A stretch of DNA of 64,000 nucleotides from Myxococcales bacterium (GCA_028287115.1 JAQBQF010000311.1:1-64000), one strand, 5' to 3'; positions 1 through 8,196 are shown, counted from the first letter of the stretch. The notes: generated by a model from the letters alone, not told the origin. Translations and numbers: made by a program.

Positions 1-1137
1 GACCGGCCCTTTGCCATAGACGATCTGACACAGCTGAAGATCCTCGGCGCGAAACACACCCGCGAGGCACGTCAGGTAGAAGTGCCACATCCGCCGGAAC
101 CGATCGTCGTAGCGGCGCTGTGCGAGCTTGCCCCAACCTGCGCGCAGGTTGCGATCCCATGCGAGCAGCGTCGGCGGATAATGCGCGGCGAGGTCATGGG
201 CGTCTCGCGGCGAGCCGAAGTTGGTCTCCGTCGCGCGGGCGAGCTGCGCGAACGAAGGCGAGACCCCGTTCGGGAAGATGTAGCGATCGAACCACTCGTT
301 GCAGACGTAGCGACTCGAACCGGAAACGAAGGACTGCAGCAGGAACCGACCGCCGTCGGCGAGGCACTCGTGCGCGACCTTCATGAACGTCTCGAAGTTC
401 TTCGGTCCGACGGCTTCGATCATCTCGATCGAGGAGATCTTGTCGAACCGGCGACGCAGCGTAGGCAGATCGCGATAGTCGAGCAGCATGAATTCGACGG
501 GCAACCTGCCCGCGTAGCGCGCGTGCGCGACCTCGTAGTGCTGTACTGAATTCGTGACGCCGACGACCGACACGCCATAGTGCTCGGCCGCGTAGCCAGC
601 GAGCCCTCCGAATCCGCAGCCGATATCGAGCAAGCTCTGCCCGGGCTGGAGATCGAGCTTGTCGCAGATCATTCGCATCTTGTTGCACTGCGCGGTCTCG
701 AGGGATTCGGCAGGATCTCGCCAGTACGCGCACGTGTACGTCAGCGAATCGTCGAGCATGCAGCGGTAGAGCGCGGTATCGAGATCGTAGTGCGCGGTCG
801 CGACGTCGCCCGCGCGTGCACGCGACTGGTGATTGCGGAGCCGTGCCCACGTGTTGCGCAGATGAAATGGTCCGCGTCGCTCGTGTGCACCGGCGACACC
901 CGACAGCAACAGGCGAACCATCAGCTCGTCGATCGCATCGCACTCCCACAGCCCGTCCATGTACGTCTCGCCGAGCTGGAACGGCGGATTGCGCGCGAGT
1001 CGCGGATAGAACGCCGGATCGAGCACGCGGATGTCCCACGGACGATCACCACCGATCGTGATCTCCGCGTCCGCAAACGCCCGCCGCACGGTCCATTCGG
1101 CGAGTCGATCGAACGATCGCATCGTCAGCGCAAGCAT
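1..1137 (-). CDS. cfa: Cyclopropane-fatty-acyl-phospholipid synthase-like SAM methyltransferase (3' end cut by window edge)
   Basis: Translating the minus strand from the ATG at 1137 gives 379 residues with no stop before the window edge; E. coli Cfa has 382, so little is missing. The family transfers a methylene or methyl group from S-adenosylmethionine to a double bond of a membrane phospholipid acyl chain. Seen: HYDLD (116-120), YTCAYW with the conserved Cys at 136, the SAM loop LLDIGCGFGG (169-178), SIEMIEAVG with Glu 238, and a C-terminus close to E. coli Cfa (RYIFPNG, LLAWDRN). Odd: where E. coli has LLHTIG, including a bicarbonate-binding His, this protein has LLQSF (Gln 268), so the reaction may differ from plain cyclopropanation. 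The start overlaps the end of the upstream desaturase by 13 bases, so it is last in the lipid operon. Family certain, product chemistry not. Confidence 0.9.
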   Translation of the reverse strand, partial: MLALTMRSFDRLAEWTVRRAFADAEITIGGDRPWDIRVLDPAFYPRLARNPPFQLGETYMDGLWECDAIDELMVRLLLSGVAGAHERRGPFHLRNTWARLRNHQSRARAGDVATAHYDLDTALYRCMLDDSLTYTCAYWRDPAESLETAQCNKMRMICDKLDLQPGQSLLDIGCGFGGLAGYAAEHYGVSVVGVTNSVQHYEVAHARYAGRLPVEFMLLDYRDLPTLRRRFDKISSIEMIEAVGPKNFETFMKVAHECLADGGRFLLQSFVSGSSRYVCNEWFDRYIFPNGVSPSFAQLARATETNFGSPRDAHDLAAHYPPTLLAWDRNLRAGWGKLAQRRYDDRFRRMWHFYLTCLAGVFRAEDLQLCQIVYGKGPV

Positions 1138-1871
1138 GTGGCAGGGATCCTTTCCAAGATCTGCGCGGTGCGAGCCGGCAGGCGTGTCCAGTGGAGCGTC
1201 GGCTTCTCGTGATGCGCCGTGTGGTGGCCGACGTTGAGATAGAGGCGGTTCGTGAGGCCGAAGTGCGTGACCGAGCCGGTGTAGACGTCGGTCATCGGGA
1301 CATCCGCGTGTTGCGCGTAGCTGAACCAGAACACCGCCCAGCGCAGCAGCAGCCACGGCACGAGCAAGAACGCGATGGCGAATCCCGGCGCAGCGATCAC
1401 GAGCACGATCGTCACGGCGAGCTGGACGACCTGTTGGCGCCACAACCGAAGGCGTGCGCGCCGGGTTCTCGCGAGGTGCAGCGAATCGACGAACGACATC
1501 GCATCGCCGAAGATCGTGAAGCGCAGCCTGCCGCCGCCGAACCGCTGGTTGTTCGCAGGATCGCCGTGCCGCTCCAGATAGGCACGATGGTGACCCTGCA
1601 CGTGCTGGAGCTCCCACACGGCGGTGACGTTGCCGGCGGCGAGCATCAGCACCGCGTCATACGCGCCGTCGAGGACCGGCTGCTGGAAGATCTTGTAGTG
1701 CGCGTGGCAATGCTGATGAACCGGCGCGACGCTGCGCGCGAGGATCGACGCGACCCACACGGCCGCGAGCGCGATCGGCGACAGCGCGACGACCAGCGGC
1801 ACGCACGCGAGCGCGACGCCTGCGGTGACGACGAGCGCGGGCGGTACGTCTGCGAGCGGACTAGCCGCCAC
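1125..1871 (-). CDS. Membrane fatty-acid desaturase, second short paralogue of the operon
   Basis: A 248-residue membrane di-iron desaturase/hydroxylase. The GTG at 1871 is chosen because the reading frame further upstream is antisense-like, Ser/Arg-rich shadow of the preceding desaturase gene; this start overlaps that gene's stop by 11 bases. Three histidine clusters expected to bind the iron pair are present: HQHCHAH (52-58), HVQGHH (90-95) and GHHTAHH (215-221), with hydrophobic segments around 12-48 and 150-185. The block HHTAHHEKPTLHW closely matches YHTAHHNRPGIHW in the desaturase encoded at 4360-5328, so the two are paralogues. Substrate and double-bond position cannot be read from the sequence. 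It lies between a front-end desaturase and the Cfa-like methyltransferase, which suggests it acts on the same acyl chains. Confidence 0.82.
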   Translation of the reverse strand: MAASPLADVPPALVVTAGVALACVPLVVALSPIALAAVWVASILARSVAPVHQHCHAHYKIFQQPVLDGAYDAVLMLAAGNVTAVWELQHVQGHHRAYLERHGDPANNQRFGGGRLRFTIFGDAMSFVDSLHLARTRRARLRLWRQQVVQLAVTIVLVIAAPGFAIAFLLVPWLLLRWAVFWFSYAQHADVPMTDVYTGSVTHFGLTNRLYLNVGHHTAHHEKPTLHWTRLPARTAQILERIPATCLR

Positions 1872-3078
1872 GGTGGAGGTCCATGCTCGGCCGGCTCGGC
1901 GGCGCGTTATCGTCGAACGGGCGCCGCAGCTTGTGCCACAGCGCCGCGAGCGCCTGCGGAATGGAGACGCTCGTGTACGGGAGGTGATTGCGCTCGCAGA
2001 ACGCGCGGATCTCGGGGGCGATGCGCCGGTAATTCCGGCGCGGCATCGTCGCGAAGAAGTGGTGCTCGATGTGGAACGACAGACCACCGACCAGCCACGC
2101 CGAGATTCGATTGGTCGCGCCGAGGTTCTGCGTCACGCACGTCACCGACCGCGCGAAGTTCCAGTCGGCGATCTCGGACATCGGGCGATGGAAGTGGTTG
2201 AGGCTCGCCGTCAGCCCGAGCACGTACGCGGAGACGAAGCTCGGGACCAGGAACAAGAACAGGTGATCCGAGAACAGCCACAGCGCGATCGTCCAGCGCG
2301 CGATCACACCGAGCAAGCTCCAGTAGGCGCGCTCGCGCAGGCAGTGGCGCAGGCCGATGTAGATGAAGTACGGCAGCGTCATCGGCAGAACCACGACAAA
2401 CCAGAACCACGACTGGATCGGCACGAACGTATCGGCCGTGCGGGTGCGCATCAGCTCGTGCCACACGACCGGTCCGGTCTCGATCGCCTGATCGGCGCCG
2501 ATCGTGTTCGTGAAGCCGTGGTGCTTGCGATGAACGACGTACTGGTAGTCGGTCACCGATGTGCCGACAAACAGGATCGACATCATCTCGGCCCAGCGCC
2601 GAGCCATCTTGCGATCTTTGAACACCGAGTCGTGACACAGGTCGTGCACCCACCACATCACGTTCAGGCGTGCGACGAGCAGCGCGCAGAACGCGAGCAC
2701 CGGCGAGGTGTCCATCGCGAGCCAACCACAGACGAAGAACCCGAGCCCGCGCACGAGATCGAGCAGGAACCACCAGCGCTTGTACTCGAACATGCCGCGC
2801 CGGCGAAGCTGTGCCCACAGCTCGCGGAGATCGCGATCGACCGGACGCAACGTCGGCGGATCGATCTGACCAACGCACAGCTTCTTGGGCAGCGAGGGCA
2901 ATTCGCCGCGAATCCCGTGCGCGTTGATCAGCGGGAAGGTCGCGTCGCTGCCACGCAAGTGCACGATCTCGGATCCGCCCGGATGTTTCGCCGCGAACTT
3001 CGTGATGTCGTAGACATCGTCACCGACGACGATCCAGCCTTTCGAGCGAACCTCGGCGAAGCTGATGAGGCGGCTCAC
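1861..3078 (-). CDS. Cytochrome b5-fused front-end fatty-acid desaturase
   Basis: 405 residues. An N-terminal cytochrome b5 domain (about 1-75) carries the haem motif HPGG (32-35) and a second candidate haem ligand, His 54. The desaturase domain follows, with HDLCH (145-149), HRKHH (183-187) and a third box HIEHH (336-340), separated by hydrophobic membrane segments. Fusion to b5 and the spacing are typical of front-end (delta-5, -6, -8) desaturases, which insert a double bond between an existing one and the carboxyl end. Those enzymes normally have Gln in the third box (QxxHH); here it is His, as in methyl-end desaturases. The start overlaps the FAD oxidoreductase stop by 4 bases (ATGA). Family confident; regiochemistry unknown. 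Confidence 0.9.
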   Translation of the reverse strand: MSRLISFAEVRSKGWIVVGDDVYDITKFAAKHPGGSEIVHLRGSDATFPLINAHGIRGELPSLPKKLCVGQIDPPTLRPVDRDLRELWAQLRRRGMFEYKRWWFLLDLVRGLGFFVCGWLAMDTSPVLAFCALLVARLNVMWWVHDLCHDSVFKDRKMARRWAEMMSILFVGTSVTDYQYVVHRKHHGFTNTIGADQAIETGPVVWHELMRTRTADTFVPIQSWFWFVVVLPMTLPYFIYIGLRHCLRERAYWSLLGVIARWTIALWLFSDHLFLFLVPSFVSAYVLGLTASLNHFHRPMSEIADWNFARSVTCVTQNLGATNRISAWLVGGLSFHIEHHFFATMPRRNYRRIAPEIRAFCERNHLPYTSVSIPQALAALWHKLRRPFDDNAPPSRPSMDLHRGG

Positions 3079-4358
3079 GATGCCATCCTCGCCGTGGCGG
3101 TCACGCCGGTGGATTCGCGCGCCATGCGGTGTGCAAAGCCGACCGCGTGCTCGGAGACACGCGCCATCGTCGCGAACGACAGCACCTCACCGATCAGATA
3201 CGTGTGACGGTGGCCCTGCCACTGATCGATCTCGGCGAGGCCGCCGGCGCGCATGAACGCACTGGGAAAATGCGGGAAGAAGTCCCAGCGCCGCGATGCT
3301 CGGACCGAGACGAGCCGTCCGCCGAGTCGCTCGACGTCACCGGCAATGCGGCGGGTAAGCTCCGCGTCGCGGAGATCAGCGGGCGCGAACAGGTGAAACA
3401 CATAGATGTCCTGGTTCGCGTAACGTTTCACCCACGCCATCGGATGGCCGACGCGATCCCGGGACATGTTGTCGTCGATGTATCCGACGGACTCGCGACC
3501 CGGTGCCAGCCCTTCGACTTCGCAGGCGAACGTCGAGTACGGATAGGTTCGCACCTGCGAGAACCAGCGGCGCTCCGCGGCATTGCCGTCGAGGATGCCG
3601 AGGACAGATCTCGGATCGCACGCGATCGCGAGACGATCGAAGCGCTCGCGGCGACCACGGCTGTACACGACGACGCCGCCATCGCGCACGATCCGGGTCA
3701 CCGGCGTTGCCGTGCGGACTTCGATCTGACACGAGAGTCGTGTCGCGAGCGCCTTCCAGATCGGCTGAGTGCCGGTGCGCCACATGAAAGGCGAGCCGAC
3801 TGCGAGCCCGAGCAAGGTTTGTGGCCGGATCAGGCTCGCGTACATCACCGCCGGAACTTCGTCGTCGAAGCCGTAGCCGTAGCCGGTCCGGTAACACAGC
3901 ATGCGCCGGCTCGCATCGCCCAGGCCGTGGCGCTCGACCACCTCGCTCCATGGCGCGAACAGCTGCGGGTCCGCACGATGGAGATCGCCGCGCCACGATC
4001 TCGCGTGCATGGCGACGTACGCTGCCGCCTGCGCGAGGACCCGCGGCAACGTGCGCGGATCGGGCGAGACCTCGCGGCCTTCCGCGAGCCGGTAGTGCTG
4101 CTCGATGGGAAACGGTGTCGTCGCGAGGTTCGCTTCGCGGCTGAACCTCTGCACGTGACGGTAATCGATCGGCACACCCATCGTCGCACCCAGGTCGTGA
4201 GGGCGGCCGTCGATGTCGATCGTGCACGACTTGCCGCCGACCTCGGCTTCGCGCTCGAACACGACGATCCGCGTGAACCCGAGATCCACGAGCGTGCGCG
4301 CGAGGGTCAGCCCGGATGCACCGCCGCCGAGAATCGCGACCGAGGTCGAGGTCCGCAC
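3075..4358 (-). CDS. FAD/NAD(P)-dependent oxidoreductase of the amine-oxidase/desaturase type
   Basis: 427 residues from the GTG at 4358. The open frame continues to 4709, but that part is low-complexity antisense of the preceding desaturase, and this GTG lies one base after the desaturase stop. An N-terminal Rossmann FAD motif (VAILGGGASGLTLAR) is followed by VVFEREAEVGG, the usual ribose-binding acidic stretch of the amine-oxidase/phytoene-desaturase fold. Flavoproteins of this type often sit beside Cfa-like methyltransferases, and flavin-dependent oxidation of methylated acyl chains is known from bacterial furan fatty-acid synthesis. Here the gene lies between two desaturases in one operon, so a role in oxidising or isomerising an acyl chain, or in supplying electrons, is inferred rather than shown. 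Confidence 0.75.
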   Translation of the reverse strand: MRTSTSVAILGGGASGLTLARTLVDLGFTRIVVFEREAEVGGKSCTIDIDGRPHDLGATMGVPIDYRHVQRFSREANLATTPFPIEQHYRLAEGREVSPDPRTLPRVLAQAAAYVAMHARSWRGDLHRADPQLFAPWSEVVERHGLGDASRRMLCYRTGYGYGFDDEVPAVMYASLIRPQTLLGLAVGSPFMWRTGTQPIWKALATRLSCQIEVRTATPVTRIVRDGGVVVYSRGRRERFDRLAIACDPRSVLGILDGNAAERRWFSQVRTYPYSTFACEVEGLAPGRESVGYIDDNMSRDRVGHPMAWVKRYANQDIYVFHLFAPADLRDAELTRRIAGDVERLGGRLVSVRASRRWDFFPHFPSAFMRAGGLAEIDQWQGHRHTYLIGEVLSFATMARVSEHAVGFAHRMARESTGVTATARMAS

Positions 4359-4359
4359 G

Positions 4360-5328
4360 TTAGCCCTCCACCGCGCCGCTCGATGCACCGCTCGTGATCG
4401 CGCTCGCCGGTGTCCACAGCTCGCGGCGCGTGTGGTGCAGCGGCAGCTCGACGGGAAGGCCGTCGTACCGCAGCCTCCGTCCCGGCCACACGAAGGTGCG
4501 CCACAGATAGCGCGTGAGAGACTTCTGATCGAGCGCGGGGTGAATGTGCTGGGCGACGTCCTTGTCGTGCGCGTCCTTGCCTCGACTCCAGTGGATACCC
4601 GGCCGGTTGTGATGCGCCGTGTGATAGCCGTTGTCGCAGATGAACCAGTTGAAGACCGGCGACAGGAAGTTGCGCGAGTGGTTGTACTCGCTCTCGGCGT
4701 CACAGCCATCGTGCTGGACGTAGCCGAAACCGACCATCAGCAGCTGACCCATCACCGCCGGCGCGAACACGAGCGCGACCATCGCGAGCGGACCGACGAC
4801 AAGCGAGATCGCGACGAAGTAGAGCGCGACCGCGACTGCTTCCCACCGCACCTGCGCGAACCATTTCGGCCGAGACGTACGCATCGTGCCGAGATAGGCG
4901 ACGTGCAACAGGTGCAGGTGCACCGTGCCCATCACCATGTGGTGGATCAGGTTCAAGAGGTTCGAGCGGTGGCGGACCTCCGTCGTGCGCAGGATGTCTT
5001 TGGGGGTCTGTAGCCCGAGGTGATGGCTGAGGTTGTGGACAGGCACGTAGACGCTGACCGGATACCCGATACAGATCGAGAGGACGCATTGCCAGGCGCG
5101 GTTCAGGCCCTTGCGCCAGAAGATCGGCGCGTGCATCGCGTTATGGGTCGAGATCAGCTGGACGAATGCCGAGCACGCCACCACCGGTCCAGCCGCGAGG
5201 GCGATCCATCCGCTGGCCGCGAACCACGCGAGCACGGCCGCGACGATCACGAGATGCATGGCCGCGAGCCCGAGGGCTCGACGATCGCCGCTGTGGCGCA
5301 GCAAGGTGTCGTGTTCGTCGTTCGGCAT
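4360..5328 (-). CDS. Membrane fatty-acid desaturase, first gene after the regulator
   Basis: 322 residues. His boxes: HNAMH (62-66), HNLSHH (98-103) and YHTAHH (235-240), plus a conserved HDG at 206-208. Hydrophobic segments near 22-58, 80-95 and 165-203 fit the four-helix desaturase fold. The C-terminal box matches the shorter desaturase at 1125-1871, pointing to duplication within the operon. The ATG at 5328 directly abuts the TGA of the TetR gene, so the two are co-transcribed and probably translationally coupled. The acyl position modified is unknown. It could also be a hydroxylase of the same superfamily, since the His boxes alone do not separate the two. Confidence 0.85.
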   Translation of the reverse strand: MPNDEHDTLLRHSGDRRALGLAAMHLVIVAAVLAWFAASGWIALAAGPVVACSAFVQLISTHNAMHAPIFWRKGLNRAWQCVLSICIGYPVSVYVPVHNLSHHLGLQTPKDILRTTEVRHRSNLLNLIHHMVMGTVHLHLLHVAYLGTMRTSRPKWFAQVRWEAVAVALYFVAISLVVGPLAMVALVFAPAVMGQLLMVGFGYVQHDGCDAESEYNHSRNFLSPVFNWFICDNGYHTAHHNRPGIHWSRGKDAHDKDVAQHIHPALDQKSLTRYLWRTFVWPGRRLRYDGLPVELPLHHTRRELWTPASAITSGASSGAVEG

Positions 5329-6012
5329 TCAACCTCGCTTCGGCGGTTTCTTGATCGCCTTCGTCGCCTCGCGTTCGAACAAGCGCCACGCGATGTCGCC
5401 GGCCTCCACGAGCCCCGCATCGTCGATCCGCAGGTAACCAAGGCGGCTCGCCTTGACGAGCCCGACAAAGGCGCCCCACACGAGTGCGAGCAGGACCTCG
5501 GTCGGCGGCCCACCAGCGCGATCGTGGACTCGCTTGGCTACCGAGAACATCGGCGTGAGCGTGGCGAGCTCGATTTGCCGGCTCTCGGCATCGAGATACT
5601 CGACGTGATCCTGCATCTCGAGGAACCGGAACGCGTACGGCTCGGCTCGCGCATACGTCACGAGCCGCCGCCACAGCTCGGCGAACCAGGCTTGCGCGGC
5701 ACCTGGCTTGTCGAGATCCGGATCTGGCAGCCCGTCGAGCAACGTGCCGCGCAGCCGTAGCTTGGCGTCGCGGTAGACCTCGTTGACGAGCTGCTGTTTG
5801 TGCTCGAAGTAATGATAGAGCGTCCCGGTCGCGACCCCGGCCGCCGCCGCGACCTCGGGAACCGTCGTTCCGTGAAAGCCGCGCTCGGCGAACACCTTCA
5901 GGGCGGCATCGAGGAGCCGGCGGCGCTTGTCATCGACCACCGGTCGCCCGCGGCCCCGAGGAGCATGGTCGGTCGAAACCGACGACTTACGACGATTCGA
6001 ACGAACGTTCAC
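5329..6012 (-). CDS. TetR-family transcriptional regulator of the lipid operon
   Basis: 227 residues from the GTG at 6012; an in-frame ATG at 6105 would add 31 Arg-rich residues. The DNA-binding region is clear: a basic lead-in RGRGRPVVDDKRRRLL, then a helix-turn-helix ending TGTLYHYFEHKQQL. The C-terminal two thirds is the variable ligand-binding domain, which in lipid-linked members senses acyl-CoA or a fatty acid. It is first in a six-gene operon of desaturases and a methyltransferase, so autoregulation by a fatty-acid signal is likely. Two near-identical palindromes lie over the two possible start codons (5998-6015 and 6091-6108). The GTG is preferred because the upstream ATG lies inside the distal operator, very close to the AT-rich promoter-like stretch at 6104-6122. 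Confidence 0.88.
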   Translation of the reverse strand: MNVRSNRRKSSVSTDHAPRGRGRPVVDDKRRRLLDAALKVFAERGFHGTTVPEVAAAAGVATGTLYHYFEHKQQLVNEVYRDAKLRLRGTLLDGLPDPDLDKPGAAQAWFAELWRRLVTYARAEPYAFRFLEMQDHVEYLDAESRQIELATLTPMFSVAKRVHDRAGGPPTEVLLALVWGAFVGLVKASRLGYLRIDDAGLVEAGDIAWRLFEREATKAIKKPPKRG

Positions 6013-6015
6013 TCT
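5998..6015. promoter_or_regulatory. Putative TetR operator, proximal copy
   Basis: CGAACGAACGTTCACT matches the distal copy at 6091-6108 in its left arm and centre, and agrees with the shared pattern CGAAYGAAYRTTCRTTCG in 16 of 18 positions. It covers the first codons of the TetR gene when read from the GTG at 6012. A palindrome of this size at the head of a TetR operon is the usual autorepression arrangement; binding is inferred. Confidence 0.55.
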
Positions 6016-6090
6016 AGTGAGGATTGCACGCCAAGGGCTGCGTTCGCCGAATCGTCTCGGCCGGGACGTCTCCCCGGCGCGATGATTATT

Positions 6091-6108
6091 CGAACGAATG
6101 TTCATTCG
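6091..6108. promoter_or_regulatory. Putative TetR operator, distal copy next to an AT-rich promoter region
   Basis: CGAACGAATGTTCATTCG is an 18-base quasi-palindrome: each arm is the reverse complement of the other apart from C/T and G/A exchanges. It abuts the only AT-rich stretch near by (ATTCGATAAATAAACTAG, 6104-6121), which on the minus strand gives TTTATT-like -10 candidates. A bound regulator here would block RNA polymerase. The two copies are 93 bases apart. Confidence 0.6.
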
Positions 6109-6259
6109 ATAAATAAACTAGAGAATCGCCATCGCGGCGTCAACCACGAAATCGCTCAGCCCGACCGATCTGTCGCGGTATACGCCGGCTACATCCTGGC
6201 TTCAGGACGTCGATACGCGCAGGGCCGCGAGCGCGCCGTTGATCGAGTGTTCTTCGAAC

Positions 6260-6394
6260 TTAGAACACGAACGACGTGAAGATCGCGCCGAACGCGGCAC
6301 CGACCAGGGCACCGCACGCCGACAGCGCGATACCGGCGACGAGCTTGAACTTCGAGGGGCGGAGCGTATTGGGAGGCTTGCGTGCGGGTGTCAT
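6260..6394 (-). CDS. Small single-span membrane protein, hypothetical
   Basis: 44 residues from the ATG at 6394: a short basic N-terminus (MTPARKPPNTLRPSKFK) followed by one Gly/Ala-rich hydrophobic segment (LVAGIALSACGALVGAAFGA) and a short tail. The frame stays open upstream to 6631, but that extension runs antisense through the next gene's signal peptide and looks non-coding. Only a weak GGA-type ribosome site precedes the ATG. It lies upstream of the TetR operon on the same strand but outside its promoter region. No family recognised; it could be a chance open frame. Confidence 0.4.
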   Translation of the reverse strand: MTPARKPPNTLRPSKFKLVAGIALSACGALVGAAFGAIFTSFVF

Positions 6395-6581
6395 AGATAT
6401 CGTCCAAATAGGATCGGCCCCACTTACCTCGAGGGCCAAGATTGTTGCAAGCCGCTGGTGATTGCGATCGAACACGGAAGGAACCCTAGCGGGTACGTTT
6501 GGGGTAACGACCCGTCTCACCGACGTGATTTCCCTAGGTTGCCGGCATGATCCTGGCACCACTCCGCCCCAGAGGTCTGTC

Positions 6582-6962
6582 ATGCACAAGCCCACGAGAT
6601 GGATCGCGTGCGTCGCGGTTGCCGGCGTCATGGTTGCAGCGTGCCGTCACCCCGCGCCGAGTCCAACGGTCACACCGAGCGAAGCGCAGCCTCTCGGGCA
6701 GCGCCCCGACATCGCGAAGCCGCCGCTCGGTGCACCGGGTACCGGCGCCACACCGGCGCAACACTGTGAAAAACCTCCGTGCTCGGAGCCCCGCGCGATT
6801 CATCCGACATCGATGTTGAAGCGGCTCGGCGCGGATCCGGCGGCCGCGAACGTCCCGCGACTTCCCGATGCGGGCGTCGACCTCGATGGCGGCGTGCCAC
6901 TTCCGCCACCACCCGATGCGAGCCCCACCGTGCTGCACGACGCCGGCACACCGATGCGTTAG
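6582..6962 (+). CDS. Small lipoprotein with Asp-Ala-Gly-rich tail
   Basis: 126 residues from the ATG at 6582, placed so that the lipoprotein signal is N-terminal: HKPTRW, a hydrophobic core and the lipobox VAAC. Starts further upstream would bury the signal. The mature part is Pro-rich and low in complexity, with a CEKPPC pair and DAGVDLDGG and HDAGTP near the end. It would be lipid-anchored on the periplasmic side. A second lipoprotein of similar design (8197-8625) lies on the other side of the Ku gene. Function unknown. Confidence 0.65.
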   Translation: MHKPTRWIACVAVAGVMVAACRHPAPSPTVTPSEAQPLGQRPDIAKPPLGAPGTGATPAQHCEKPPCSEPRAIHPTSMLKRLGADPAAANVPRLPDAGVDLDGGVPLPPPPDASPTVLHDAGTPMR

Positions 6963-6978
6963 TGCCGAGCACGCTGAC

Positions 6979-7132
6979 GGTACTCGTACTCGTACTCGCC
7001 GACCTCACCAGAGAGCCCTCAAGCGGGTTCGACGGGCATCGAGAGATAACGGACGGCAGACGGCAGTTTGATGACCGAGCACGGGGGTCCAGACACGGCC
7101 GTGCGTCGAGCACGAGTACGAGTACGAGTACG
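6979..7132. repeat. Inverted pair of hexanucleotide repeats between convergent genes
   Basis: TACTCG repeats three times at 6981-6998 and its reverse complement (CGAGTA) repeats at 7113-7132, separated by about 115 bases. The two arms could pair, and the region lies exactly between the stop of the + strand lipoprotein and the stop of Ku on the minus strand. A long stem acting as a two-way terminator or RNA-processing site is one reading. A related arrangement occurs at 26416-26454, also between convergent genes. Confidence 0.55.
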
Positions 7133-7153
7133 AACAAGGTTTCGATGTTGGTT

Positions 7154-8062
7154 CTAGTGCCGAGCGCGCTTCGCGTGAGCGCCGGCGGTCCGGGCACGCG
7201 CCGGATGCGGTCGATGGCCACGCGCAGTGCGCGGTGACCTGCGATGACCGTTGCCGTTCGCACGCCGCCGATCGTCGGCCGCCGGTGCGTTCCCCTCACC
7301 GGCGAGCGAAGCCTTGAGGGCCGCCATCAGGTCGGTGACCTCGGGCCTCGGCGCCTCCGGCGGCGCGACGATCTTCCCGCCCTTCGCCTTCTTCGCGATC
7401 AACTGCCGCACGCGGTCTTTGACTTCGTCCTCGTACTGCGTCGGATCAAATGTTTCGTGGCGCAATTGCTCGATGACCTTCTGCGCGAGCCCGAGCTCGG
7501 CGGGCGCGGCCTTGGGCAACTTGCCGACCGGCACCTCGCTCCACGGCTTCACCTCGTCGGGATAACGCAGCTGATGCATCACGAGGCCGTCCTGATACGG
7601 GCGGAGCTCGACGATGTACTGCTTGCCGCGCGCCGCGTACGCTGCGATCCCGACGAGGTTCGAGGACTCGAGCGCGTCGCGCAGCAGGGTATAGGCGCGA
7701 TCGCCGCCCTTGCCGGGTCCGAGATAGTACGACGCATCGATGTAGATCGGATCGACCGCGTCACTGGGCACGAACTCGCGAATCGCGACCTCGTCGCTCG
7801 CGACGGCATCGAGTGCCTTGATCTCCTCCGGCGAGAGCTCGACATACGTGCCCTTCGAGATCTCGAAGCCCTTCGCCATCTCGTCGCGTTCCACCACGCC
7901 GTGCTTCTCGCACACGTACTGTTGCTTGAGGCGCATGCCGCAGCCGGCGTGAATCAAATGAAAGTGAATCTCGTGCGACGGCTCTTTCGTCGAGTAGATC
8001 TTGACCGGGATCGAGACCAGCCCGAACGCGATCGTCGCCGTATCGATAGAGCGTGCCGGCAT
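7154..8062 (-). CDS. ku: Ku family DNA end-binding protein
   Basis: 302 residues from the ATG at 8062 (alternatives at 8071 and 8086). The N-terminus MPARSIDTATIAFGLVSIPV matches the start of bacterial Ku proteins, which is why the inner ATG is chosen. The core beta-barrel motifs follow (GCGMRLKQQYVCEKHG, VERDEMAKGFE, YYLGPGKGG). After the core comes a long basic tail rich in Arg, Ala and Gly from about residue 250, similar to DNA-binding extensions of other bacterial Ku proteins. Ku homodimers encircle broken DNA ends and recruit LigD for non-homologous end joining. PolX/PHP and LigD-like genes lie within 4 kb, supporting a repair island. Confidence 0.95.
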   Translation of the reverse strand: MPARSIDTATIAFGLVSIPVKIYSTKEPSHEIHFHLIHAGCGMRLKQQYVCEKHGVVERDEMAKGFEISKGTYVELSPEEIKALDAVASDEVAIREFVPSDAVDPIYIDASYYLGPGKGGDRAYTLLRDALESSNLVGIAAYAARGKQYIVELRPYQDGLVMHQLRYPDEVKPWSEVPVGKLPKAAPAELGLAQKVIEQLRHETFDPTQYEDEVKDRVRQLIAKKAKGGKIVAPPEAPRPEVTDLMAALKASLAGEGNAPAADDRRRANGNGHRRSPRTARGHRPHPARARTAGAHAKRARH

Positions 8063-8196
8063 GACCGTCATCGCTGCGAGCCGCATACCAACACTCGGCG
8101 ACCGGGCACGTGGGCGCGCCGTGACGACACCGCACGATCATTGCCGATCGTGCTCGCTCAGATGGCGGCACACGATTCGCAACGAAACGGCGGCAT

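Noticed and set aside
1191..3207. Long + strand frames antisense to the lipid operon
   Set aside because: Arg/Glu-rich sequence with no recognisable fold, while the minus strand holds complete desaturase motifs with tight gene spacing.
6395..6581. Possible extra gene upstream of the first lipoprotein on either strand
   Set aside because: Frames here only extend neighbouring genes without a ribosome site or coding pattern.
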